Origin: Rhineura floridana
Taxonomy: Eukaryota; Chordata; Lepidosauria; Squamata; Rhineuridae
Reading direction: 5' to 3'
Assembly: GCF_030035675.1 (NCBI RefSeq)
Contig: NC_084480.1
Coordinates: 248,679,981 to 248,743,980 of the forward strand
Length of the DNA stretch: 64,000 nt
Positions 23,359 to 33,012 of the stretch are shown here, in pieces; within the stretch, counting starts at the first letter, position 1; each line of letters begins with the position of its first letter. The translations under genes and the position numbers were made by a program. A model generated the notes under the pieces. The model ran no database searches and had not been told where the DNA came from. It saw only the letters and a program-made list of their open reading frames with translations.

Positions 23359-24329
23359 TGGGTGCTTGCTGCTGATGCTTTGGTAGCCAGATCTTCCTCT
23401 AATGCAGTCTTGAACTAGAGCTACTCTTTTGTAAACAGATGCTTTTGCAGTCCCTCATCATGCAACCCACAGACCAGGCGATCACGCAGCATCTCCTCAA
23501 GGTTTGGGAAATTAAAGTGTTTTCCCATGCATCTAAGTTCAGCAGTATACAGTGACACACTCTCCGTTGGGCCCTGATTTCGTTTGTAGAAAGAATTAAG
23601 TTGTACTATTTCAGACAGTTTTGGAGAGAAATGTCCCTGTAAAGCATTCAGGATATCCTCATAAGATGTATTAGCAAGTTTTGCTGGTGCTAGGAGGGCC
23701 TGGGCTAAGTCAAAAGTGTCTGCCCCACAGACACTGAGTAACACAGCACACTTCTTCTCTGACTCTGTAATGTCATTTGCTGCCAAGTAAAATTCCAGCC
23801 TGGCTGCATAACTTTCGCACTTGCTGGGACATGCAGTGTTAAATTCTTCAAGATGCCCTTGGGTGGCCATAATCCACAATATACACACTGACCTGGAGTG
23901 CTTTGCAGTGGTTTCCACAAGGCCCAAGCTGATGTCCTAATCCAGTCTAAGCAGAAATGTTCTCTCCCTTTCAGCCTCTAATGCATGAAGAAAACACTCT
24001 GTGTGCCTCAGTAGATCCCATCCTCGTCGCCAGTGAAAAGTATCATGAAGGAAAAGGCCACACAGATGATCTAAACAACAAGAAGAACTTCACTATAACT
24101 AATCGTATAAAGGGAACAAGGCCCACAAGCATAGTGCTGCTTGTAAGGCAGCCCTGGAACTGAAACTACCACAACCTGTGGCTGACTCAGCAATTCCTGG
24201 TATGGCAAGCCTGGAGGGCCAATACACTATACCTTCTTTGCAAGACTGTTTGCATTTCTAATTGAAAACTTAAGGTTACATTTCAGCTGGCTGGAGATCT
24301 TCTGCTGAAATTCCAGATATTTTGTTAGC

Positions 24330-24400
24330 CGGAAGAAAGCACCACTGAGTTCAATGGAGCTTATTTCCAGATAATTATATATAGGACTGCAGTTATTTAT
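24330..24400. repeat. Dispersed 'gttcaatgg' repeat
   Basis: cactgagttcaatggagcttatttcc...ataggactgcag is a widespread reptilian dispersed repeat; another copy lies, in reverse, at about 29965-30065. Confidence 0.5.
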
Positions 24401-24604
24401 GGTGCCACAAGCCTCCTTCCAAAAAGTCTAGTTATTCATTCTTCATTTTTGTGCTAATGTTTCTTTACACAGGCACCTGCATCTTTGGATTCTTGTTATG
24501 GGCATGGCTATGAGGGTAGTCATGATGAGATTTTATATTCAAAATGTGCCACTACAATCACTGAAGTTGGTTTTTAGTAAAGTGTTCTCAACCCTCATAA
24601 ACCA

Positions 24605-24676
24605 TTATTATTTTCAGAGGGGAAACCATATTAGTCTCTTGCAGGCAAACCAGCAATCTTGTGGCAACTTAGACTA
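24605..24676 (-). repeat. Dispersed repeat split by the solo LTR
   Basis: ccatattagtctcttgcagg...cttgtggcaacttagactaacaaa continues after the LTR as acaaacttattatggca. The same tail type (ctaacaaatttattacagcataagctt) is at 35372-35402. Confidence 0.5.
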
Positions 24677-24681
24677 ACAAA

Positions 24682-25265
24682 TGTCAGCTTCAGGGCTGGG
24701 GGCTGGGCAGTAATGAAGCAGCCGGCAGTTAGCTGGGCAATAAATCAGTCAAGGCCAGGCAGGTGACGGAGGCCGGCTGGCAGAAGAAAGACTTGACAAA
24801 CTAACCAGTAGCAGTGTCCAAGAGCATTGTCCAGGTAGGGAAGCAGAGTTCAAAAAGCCAGGGGTCCAGTCCGAAGGTCTAGAGGCTAGCAACAGCATTA
24901 CACATGAGGGGTCACAACCGACGTTGTAGTCAACAGTCTGCTGCAGCCATAAACTGCCTTTTATAAGACTCCCTAAGCCAGGTGCCCGTGATTAGTCTCC
25001 CAGCTGCTCAGAGCTGCTTGTTCTTAAACGACCCGACCTCTTCTTTCGTTGCTGTGCTACTCACTGGTGTCTCCTTTCTGCAGGGAGGAGGGGAGCCTCC
25101 TGTTCATGCCCAGAATCCAATTGAGGGGCTTCAGCCAGGTCCTGGACATTCTCCAGCTGGGGAAGAGCCAGAGTTGTGTCCTCAGGGGTTCCACTAGTTC
25201 CTTCTCCTGGGTCTGCCAACTCTGCCTCTTCCTCTTCCTCCAAGTCCTCTCAAGGGGACATGACA
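24682..25265 (-). mobile_element. Solo LTR with ACAAA target duplication
   Basis: It runs tgtcagcttcagg...ccccttgaga on its own strand from TGTCATGTCCCC to its CTGACA end, 584 bp. It is flanked by acaaa at 24677-24681 and 25266-25270. The host repeat is continuous across it. Fossil; family unknown, of the TGTCA...TGACA kind also seen at 10282, 38315 and 46343. Confidence 0.75.
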
Positions 25266-25270
25266 ACAAA

Positions 25271-25619
25271 CTTATTATGGCACTGTCTGTACCTTTCTGT
25301 GTTTCCTTCTGATTTCACACTGTTTACAGTTGCCCTCCCCCACAACATGCACATATGTATCTGCAACTCAGGATAACACTTCATGCAACTTTAGTCCACA
25401 AAAGCTTACACCATAATAAATTTGGCAGTCTTTAAGATTTGTTTTATACAGATACATTATTTTAGACATTGGCAGACTAATGTCTAAAGAGATATGACTT
25501 TATCTCCAAGATAAATCTTGGAAATTATTATTTCCAGAGTCTTTCCATACATAGATTTTTCACATAATTTCAGACTCAGGGGAAGTGCAGATGACCCCTT
25601 GATCACTGTCCACTTTGTT
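25271..25619. other. Repeat remnant and gene-free sequence
   Basis: 25395-25440 (aagcttacaccataataaatttggcagtctttaag) is another copy of the aataaatttgttag-type dispersed repeat. The rest is unassigned. Confidence 0.4.
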
Positions 25620-26535
25620 TTCTTAGAGTCAGCTATAAGGGATTGACTGGGTGGGGCCAAGGAATAATTAATGCTTCACTGGAGGAGGGAGAGGTACCAA
25701 TTACTGTAAGAAGATGGTGGTATATCCCCTTATTAAGAGGACTTCCCTGGACCCAGAAATAAATATTGCCCCGTGGTGAATATCCCCTTTTGGGGCAAGA
25801 TGCTCAAGATGGTGATTTATTTCAGGCAGACTTGGAGGAGTCTAAATATCTGAATCCATTTCAGTCTGCTTTCATGCCCAGTCATGGCACTGAAATCACT
25901 TTGGTTATCCTGGCTGGTGACATTTGTCAGGAGAGAGATGTGGAGAGTGCAACTCTGCTTGTTCTTGACCTCTCAGTGGCTTTTGATACCATAGACCACA
26001 GTATACTCCTGGAGTGGCTCTGGGGGTTGTGGGCACTGTACCTCAATGGTTCTGCTCCTACCTCCATGGCTGTTTCTGGAAAGTAATTATGTGTGTGTAT
26101 GTGATGTTCTGCACCTTTAGAGCTGTCCTATGGTGTCCCACAGGGTTTGATTTTGTTCCCTATGCTACTTAACATCTATTTGAAACCTCTGGAAGTTGTC
26201 ATCTGGAGATTTGGAGTGAGGTGTCACCAATATCATCCACATATTGGACACCCAGATTTATCTTTCTGTTCCATCTGAATCAGGAGAGGCGTTAGAGGTG
26301 TTAAACTGTTGCCTGAGGCAATTATGGGCTGGATGTGGGACCCACCCTATTCTTGTGACTGTCATTTGTTTTAAACTGTAGTTAATAATTATATTTTTAA
26401 TTTGCTGTAATCTGCCCTGCACCTTATGGTGAAGGGTGTGTAAGAAACTGAAATAATAATAACAACAACAACAACAACAACAATAATAATAATAATGATG
26501 ATGATGATGATGATAATAATAATATACATTTTTTT
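25620..26535 (+). mobile_element. L2-clade LINE, degraded copy
   Basis: Recognisable pieces are [57 protein letters not shown] and SEEALEVLNCC-like sequence, in broken frames. It ends in ctgccctgcaccttatggtgaagggtgtgtaag and an AAT/AAC/GAT microsatellite (26459-26530). Confidence 0.8.
26459..26530. repeat. Compound (AAT)/(AAC)/(GAT) microsatellite
   Basis: Tandem trinucleotides lie at the 3' end of the LINE. Confidence 0.85.
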
Positions 26536-27030
26536 TAAAATGACTGCTAAGCTTACTCAGAAAACTCTGGTGAGTTCGAAAGCTTTTTGAAAGTCCAAGT
26601 GCACTATATCAACTGGATCACCTCTATCTATATGCTTGTTGACACTCTCGAAGAGCTCTAGTAGGTTAGCGAGGCAGGACTTACTCTTGCAGAAGCCATG
26701 CTTGTTCTTCTACATGTTTGGCTATTTTATCTCTAGCAATGCTTTCCACCAGTTTTCCTAGAACAGATGTTAAGCTAACTGGACTGTAATTTCCAGCAAC
26801 CACCCCCCATCTCATTTTTTAAAAAGCGGTGTTACATTGGCCACTTTCCTGTCCTCTGTTATTGTGGTGGATCTTAAAGACAAGTTACATATTTGTGTTA
26901 GAAGATAAGCTATTTCACATTTGAGTTCTTTGAGAACTCTCGGGTAGATGTCATGCAGACCTGGTGATTTGTTAGTTTTTATTTTATCAGTAAGGTCTAC
27001 AGCTTCATCTTGTGTCATCGCTATCTGCCT
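26536..27030 (-). mobile_element. CR1 LINE fragment (reverse transcriptase N-terminal part)
   Basis: The minus strand reads AVDLTDKIKTNKSPGLHDIYPRVLKEL, CNLSLRSTTI, VANVTPLFKK, then SLTSVLGKLVESIARDKI in another frame. These are the conserved start of CR1 RT (LDKIKTNKSPGPDGIHPRVLKEL). Both ends are truncated, and it abuts the tail of an L2-clade LINE. Confidence 0.85.
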
Positions 27031-27254
27031 CAGTTCCTTAATCTCCCTTCCTGCAAAAGTTAATTAAGACACAGGGATCTGCTCTATATCTTTCACTGTG
27101 AAGACAGTGGAGAGCCAGGAACTGGGAAGGGGCAGGAAATGCACTGTGGATGGGGGAAAATATCAGTGGAGGCCCTTCAAGGACCAACGTATGTAAGTCA
27201 GCAGCTCTCCAGGATTTCAGACAGGATGCTCTCCTAGCCCTACCTGTATACATG

Positions 27255-27345
27255 AACGAGGTCTTTCAGGCAGTTTCAAGGGGATTGAACCTGGGACCTT
27301 CTGCATGCAAGGCAGATGCTCTATTACTGAGCTCTAGCCCTTCCC
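27255..27345 (-). mobile_element. tRNA-derived SINE head
   Basis: The minus strand reads gggctagagctcagtaatag / agcatctgccttgcatgcag / aaggtcccaggttcaatccc, with A-box- and B-box-like parts. This SINE family is common in squamates; a relative is at 51535-51612. Confidence 0.7.
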
Positions 27346-27919
27346 CAAACATTGGTTCCCCCTGTACCTGCCTCTCATTGGCCCTGGTAACATGTTCCCT
27401 TTTGTGCAGTCCACCCTATTACTATGAGGAAGCAGAACATGAACAATTATCACTGAACTTATGTTGGGAATACAGAGACAAAAATCTTAGCATTTGGAAC
27501 ACCTTCCAAAGGCGGGACCAGAGGAAAAAGTGGATGGTGGAGCAACAAATGTAAATGTTACCTTTGTAGAGTAGGCTAGTTTCTAAACACACACACACAC
27601 CCTTCTGTATCCTCTGTCTTGACAAGCAGGGGACATTATCAGAGTTGAAGGGCACATTCCAGCCAGACAAAACCACTTGGGATGTGAAGCAGAGAAAGAT
27701 GTGACCTGGGGTGAGTTCTGAGGGCTGGCTAGAGAAGGCTGCAGGGCCTTAAAGGATCTCAAGTTTTCCTCGTGAAATGCCTTTGGAATGTTCTTCCAAC
27801 TCACAATTCATTCCCAATCAAAATGACATTTATTTGTTATGACATCTAATGGTCTAACAAGGTTTTTAGCTAACTGTTTTACAATGATTTAAGTGTACTT
27901 CAAAAAGAAAATGCAGGGA
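27346..27919. other. Gene-free stretch left of AQP4
   Basis: A short CA run lies at 27587-27600. Nothing else is recognised. Confidence 0.3.
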
Positions 27920-27939
27920 TGAATCAAAACAGATAATAG

Positions 27940-27945
27940 TTTATT
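27940..27945 (-). promoter_or_regulatory. Candidate AQP4 polyadenylation signal AATAAA
   Basis: This is the first AATAAA on the minus strand downstream of the AQP4 stop, with a cleavage-type CA 20-25 bases on and U-rich sequence after that. Confidence 0.45.
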
Positions 27946-29785
27946 TACAACATCTAAGTGTGGAGCATATAGCACAATAGAAGGGAAACAAGATAAGAAT
28001 CTATTATTGACAGTAAAACATCTTAAGTAGATTATTCCAAATGTTACACATTGTGATTCAGAAGTCTATTATCACATTAGTTTGGATCATATTGAATGAA
28101 GTTGTAATAACTTTTTTTTAAAATGGCCATATGTATAGTACTATTACTAGTTTATCCCATATCATTGGTCCTACAAATGGTAGATATTTTATCCTTCATG
28201 CATCTTTAAATAGACTTTTATAAAACTTGATTCTGGATACATTTCTGAGATTCCAGAATGGGGTGTTTTGTGACATCTCTTCTTTTTTTTTTACTTCAGC
28301 TTTGCATGTTGACTTTGAGGTTTCTTTTGGCTCTTCACCTGCAGAGGGGCACAAGTGAGAAGCAGAACACCATGTGCCCCCCTATCCACATGCTTCCAAC
28401 CATAGTGAAACAAGATCTGATACTCTTATTTTTTATGTGTATCTTTCAGTATGGTGGAAAAAATTGCATGTATCCTAACGGATAACATTCCAAGGAAAAT
28501 TGCTGCCTTTTGTACCAAGCATTTCAAATTATATTGATGCAACTGATTAAAGCTAATTATCTTTGTTGAGAATTGCTATATATATAAAAGGCAAACGCAA
28601 GAAACACACATTACATAATTAACATTCTTGTTGCCATTTCTGCCAGTACGGCATTGGGAACTGTGTGTACACTATACACATGCAAACTCACTCTCTCTTT
28701 CATACACCCGTGCACCACTGATCAAAGTTCTGCTTATGGTACTTTCAATACCCACATTTTCAAATTATTTGGTGTAACTTTTGGAAAAGGAAGAAAAGTT
28801 AGGACTAAGCCAACAGTGACAATAATGCACTTCTTTCAAAACCATTCCTAGGATTCCATGCTGGTCTGGTTAGGTATACAATGTGGGATAAACTATTGAG
28901 CCTATCTGGTGATGGGATATGTGAAGCTGTATTGGTCACTAAATGATTTACTGTGCATCGTGTGCTTTCTCTGAACAACTTGGCAGTAACATTATCTCAA
29001 ATATAAGATTCACATATTACATCAGTGTGAAAGGTAGCTTAATAAGCCACTGAAATAACTTGTAAGTGCATCACAGTTGATGAGTTAACAAAATGTAAAG
29101 TATAAACATGCACGATAAAGCATTACCAAAATACAAATTTAAAGAGAAAAGGCTTAGGTAAAAAATACAGTCAGAGATTTATGAAGTGAAGCTTCAGTGT
29201 ATAACCAAATAGTAATTGTTATACCAGTGCAAAAGATTTTAGAAACACAACCAAGGATACCTATGCTATTCACGTTACTAGTGAAATGAAAACTCTGTAC
29301 CTACTTCCAGGATTATATATATAAAACATTGGCTGATGAATCTTTCTGAAAGACACTGAGAATTGTCATAATTTTTTTAAGAGATATTTTGCTAGACAGT
29401 TTTTGTAAACTTTTATATTACAGAGATCTGTGAATGGTGCCAAATAAAAAGATATCATTTTGATCTTTTTTTGGAACAAAGTAAAGAAGAACTTCCTACA
29501 TCAAGATTGCAAGACACATGATCTTGAATCAATAAATTGCTCTTGATGAAGGAGTTCCAGTGTCATCCACAGAGCTCCCTTTAACATGTTTGCAGAGTCA
29601 CTCCACCGTTGATGAATGGAACAGCTTACATGTGTAGCTCTGTATGTGCATCAGGACACATATAGACTTCTGAACTGGGATGATAATTAATTGCCACACC
29701 TGTAGAAACTTTTTTGTATACTGCCTTTTGACCATCAGATGGCTTAGAATGGTAAAAAAAATACATAGTTCATTTACTAAGAATG

Positions 29786-29945
29786 TAAGAAACACCAGCT
29801 GGATCATGCCAATGACCCATCTAGTCTAGCATCCTGTTATCACAGGAGCCAGCTAGATGCCTATGTGAAGCCCTGTAAAAAGGACCCAAGAACAACAGCA
29901 CTAGTCAGGCCATTAGTATCTTTCTTAGGGTCTTCCTTTGGCACA
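29786..29945 (+). repeat. Dispersed amniote repeat in the AQP4 3' UTR
   Basis: agctggatcatgccaatgacccatctagtctagcatcctg...gatgcctatgtgaagccc is a widespread, possibly CR1-derived repeat. A second degraded copy is at about 35545-35640. Confidence 0.55.
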
Positions 29946-31815
29946 CCTGGGAATTTTTGCTACACAGTCCTATGCATTTTTACTCAGAAGTTAAGTCCCA
30001 CAACATCCCAATGGGGCTTAGTTCTTAGTTAGTGTAACTTAGTAAGTTTAGGACTGCAGTCTTAATTGGATTTCTTCATTTTGACTTTGCTGTACTCTCA
30101 GTTCTTTCCTTTTTGTGCGGAGCATTTTTGTGCTGTTTCATGCTTGACAATTTCGTTAGTTGAATGGTGCTTCCATGGAGGAAAATTATCCACTGGTACA
30201 GCATCCCTAATCATCACCATTTCTTACAGGACCAGGTGTTCTTGGGGTGATTCTGTATATTTGTCATGTTTCACTAACAAACCCTGAATGGGGACAGATG
30301 AGTCCCATACAGAGAGCCTCAGTCATAGCAAAACTCAGTTCTGACTACATTCACAGAAAGTGTAAACGTTACTCCTTTTTGACCAAAAGCACTTGAAGCG
30401 TATAAATGGCAAACTCGCCATTCAGCAACACAGTGTCACACAAAGTTGCAAGCTATTCCATGTGCTTGATGCATTGAAAGTTCACAGATGCCATTTAACT
30501 GGTTTGTTGATATTATTACTGTGTGGAGATCATGTGGCACCTGCCCACACCTCTGCTGACTATTGCTTTCCAGAATATCTACACTGGGTGTGAGCACAGT
30601 GGAACAGACATGTCTGCAACTGCTACATGTGGCAATCTACATGCAGTTTGCCTGGATTTTTCTTGCACATAAGAGCTTTTTATATAGGAAATACATTGCA
30701 TTTGAAGCAGGTATAAAATAAATCTTTTTAACAACAAAGTATTCAAAAGCAAACCATCAGTTACCAAGCATTTTCCAGCAGTATTTTAAAGAATTAATAA
30801 AAGCCTGCTTGTTATACTTTTTTTTAAAAAATCACACTGTGAGCGAAATAGTTATGTAATTTTAACATTTCAGGTATATAAAACTGGCACAATAACATTG
30901 TATTTGTTTGAATGAGTGCACTGAAAACAGATCAGCCTTTGTCTTCTTTTTGATATCTGCATATTTTTATGGGACATGACCCACCAAAAATTAACCATTA
31001 GGTCCCGTTGATTTCATTGAGAAAGTTAAGCATGTGCATAAATGTCTCTTATTAAAAGTATCTGGAATTCATAGTGCTTAACTTTGGCAGGAATGCATGC
31101 ACTGCAGGATGGAGTATCATACATATAATGAACAAGAGGCCTTCAACAGTTCTAACAATAGTATGCGATACAGCTAATCTTATGAGAACTTTTTCATGGA
31201 AGCACAACAAAGTGGGGGTAGAGCACCCTCCACTTTCAAGCTTATTTGTCAAAAGGAGAAGGCTTTCTTTGGGGAGGGGTGTACAAAGAGTGAATATGCC
31301 AATTCTTGTTTTTAAAAATAAAATTCTTTCCCCAAATGTAGCATGGAAGGGGGAAAATGATAGGACTAGCTTGGAAGGGAGAAATAAGGCAAATGCTTCG
31401 GAAGCATTTGCTGTATTTTGCATGTTGATTTTGCTGTCACTGTCATTAAAATTCTAATCAGGATTGACAACAGCAAATTAAGTGTCAGAAGAACAATCTG
31501 ACAGACACTTTGTTTCATGTCTATAGGCATAAGTTTCATCTGTCGATCTGATTGACAAAGATTGCTATTTCTTGCTCATAACTGCTTGCATTAAAACCAA
31601 AGCCTCTTTCAAAATTCACCGGGGGATGAAGAGAGAATAAAAGAATTCCCCTTACAACTATCACCTAAAGAATATTTATGAATGTGGCATAATCTAGGAG
31701 GATCCCTCAACATAGTTAACTGCTACTATTTCAACAGAATGGAAGTGTGGTCTGATAAATGGCTAATTCATTGCTGCCATCTTCCTACCATTTTATGATA
31801 TCGCAGGTAGCTAGT

Positions 31816-31902
31816 TTATAACAGATCTGTCTCTTTTATAGGTGGAAGGCTATCTGTGGGCATGCTAGTAGACTTCTCTCCGCTTTCAGTGGTCCTTGCT
31901 AG
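31816..31902 (-). CDS. AQP4: AQP4ex: in-frame stop-readthrough extension
   Basis: Directly after TGA the frame stays open for 28 sense codons to TAA at 31818-31816. With the residue inserted at UGA the extension is 29 residues. It starts LARTTESGEK and ends SLPPIKETDLL. The UGA CUA G context is the strong readthrough signal described for mammalian AQP4, and the ending resembles the mammalian AQP4ex ending (LPPMK.TDLL, from memory). In mammals the extended form controls perivascular anchoring. Conservation of length, ending and signal in a reptile argues that this is functional coding sequence and not chance. Confidence 0.85.
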   Translation of the reverse strand, partial: LARTTESGEKSTSMPTDSLPPIKETDLL

Positions 31903-32181
31903 TCATACAGATGATAGCACCTCATTGCTTGGGTCTCTTCCCTTCTTATCATCACCCCTCTCAAGGTCAATGACATGGACCATTCCAGGCTTCAGGAGCA
32001 AATCATCAGTCTCCACCTGGCTCCTGGTGTCTTCTACTTCTATGTATTTTCTTTTGGATTGTTGGCTTGTTTTAGTAAAGGCTTCTTTGAAACGGTGTTT
32101 GAGTTCAGCATCAGGACAGTAGACATATTCATAAAGGGCACCTGCAAGAACTGCTCCTATAATTGGCCCCACCCAATATAT
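31903..32181 (-). CDS. AQP4: AQP4 exon 4 (TM6 and C-terminal tail)
   Basis: This exon encodes the last 92 residues: IYWVGPIIGAVLAGALYEYV (TM6), then the cytoplasmic tail with SQVETDDLLLKPGMVHVID and a terminal SSV. The C-terminal SSV is the PDZ ligand that in mammals binds alpha-syntrophin and anchors AQP4 at end-feet. The acceptor is tttttgtacag|ATA after a run of C on this strand. The stop is TGA at 31905-31903 followed by CTAG, a known high-readthrough context. With exons 0-3 the M1 protein totals 324 residues (human: 323). Confidence 0.98.
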   Translation of the reverse strand: MYWVGPIIGAVLAGALYEYVYCPDAELKHRFKEAFTKTSQQSKRKYIEVEDTRSQVETDDLLLKPGMVHVIDLERGDDKKGRDPSNEVLSSV

Positions 32182-33012
32182 CTGTACAAAAAGGGGGGGG
32201 GAGAGAAAAATACAATAGAGCATGGATTAGGAATAAATTTCAACGAAATGTTACAAGTACAAGGTTCATTGTGCACATTACCTAGATTAACATGGTTGGC
32301 ACCTCCCCCCATTTGTTGCTGCAGGGAAGTGTGACTCTCAGCATCCTAACTTGATAAGCCGGCTGGCATGTGTACATGATATATCAGCAATGCGCTGTCC
32401 AAGAAGGTAGGCACATAAGGTATCACTGGGACATAAGATGAACACAAGTGAACAATCAAGCCACATTAACAGAAGATTTATAAGTACCTGGAGTGCTGTG
32501 TCGTTATTGGTGCAGAAACACATACATACACGCAATGATAAAATCATATCTTATACCAAAGAACCTTAAATATGGTGACTGCAGAACAGCTAGTATTCTC
32601 TTAAATTCTGATTGAATGATGGCCTGTTATTTTATTGGCAATGCCTTTATTCATGAATCAATCAGCATGAAATAGCTTTTGATGAAATGGAACCAACACA
32701 GCATATGAACACTTGAAGTTAAACAGGATGGCACCATAAATGCTACTGGTCTCAGCAGTTTCCTAATGTGTTTCCTAACCCTTCCCTACACCAAAAATGG
32801 AAAATTGGTGAGCAATTCAAAGCAAGCTCATACACATACAGTCACATAGAAACAGGCTAGTTGTACTTCCAAGTTCTGAGAGTAATTATTGCAGAGCCCC
32901 TTGAAATCTAACTGATTAGATAAGTCAGTTGCCACATGAGATAACTGACCTTTGCAGGGGCATCCTGTTTAACTGCAGGATAGTCTCACAGACTGTTCTT
33001 ATGGACTATATT

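Larger units (their letters stand above)
20955..24226 (-). mobile_element. Gypsy-type LTR retrotransposon fossil, split by a LINE
   Basis: Parts on the minus strand, from right to left: a short putative LTR (24034-24226, TGTATTGG...TTTTCA); a leader beginning ctggcgacgaggatggga, a common Gypsy leader type; a gag region (about 23421-23890, with LEEFNTACPSKCESYAARLEFY); then, beyond an L2-clade LINE insertion (21536-23358), a zinc-knuckle region (CKSCGRSQVWHACRFRNAQCRYC); and an aspartic protease with the DSGSGHTIIS active-site motif (about 20961-21242). It is broken and old enough to have hosted the LINE. Confidence 0.8.
27920..31815 (-). other. AQP4: AQP4 3' untranslated region (probable)
   Basis: About 3.9 kb downstream of the readthrough stop is nearly free of recognisable transposons. 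The first canonical AATAAA on the minus strand after the stop is at 27945-27940 (a second lies near 27835-27830), followed within 25 bases by a CA and then a U-rich stretch. Mammalian AQP4 mRNAs also have a long 3' UTR. The exact end is inferred. One dispersed repeat (about 29786-29945) lies inside it. Confidence 0.5.

Noticed and set aside
1-27919. Possible exons of the gene to the left of AQP4 (KCTD1 in human)
   Set aside because: No BTB-domain or other conserved coding sequence was seen; all recognisable coding sequence there belongs to transposons.
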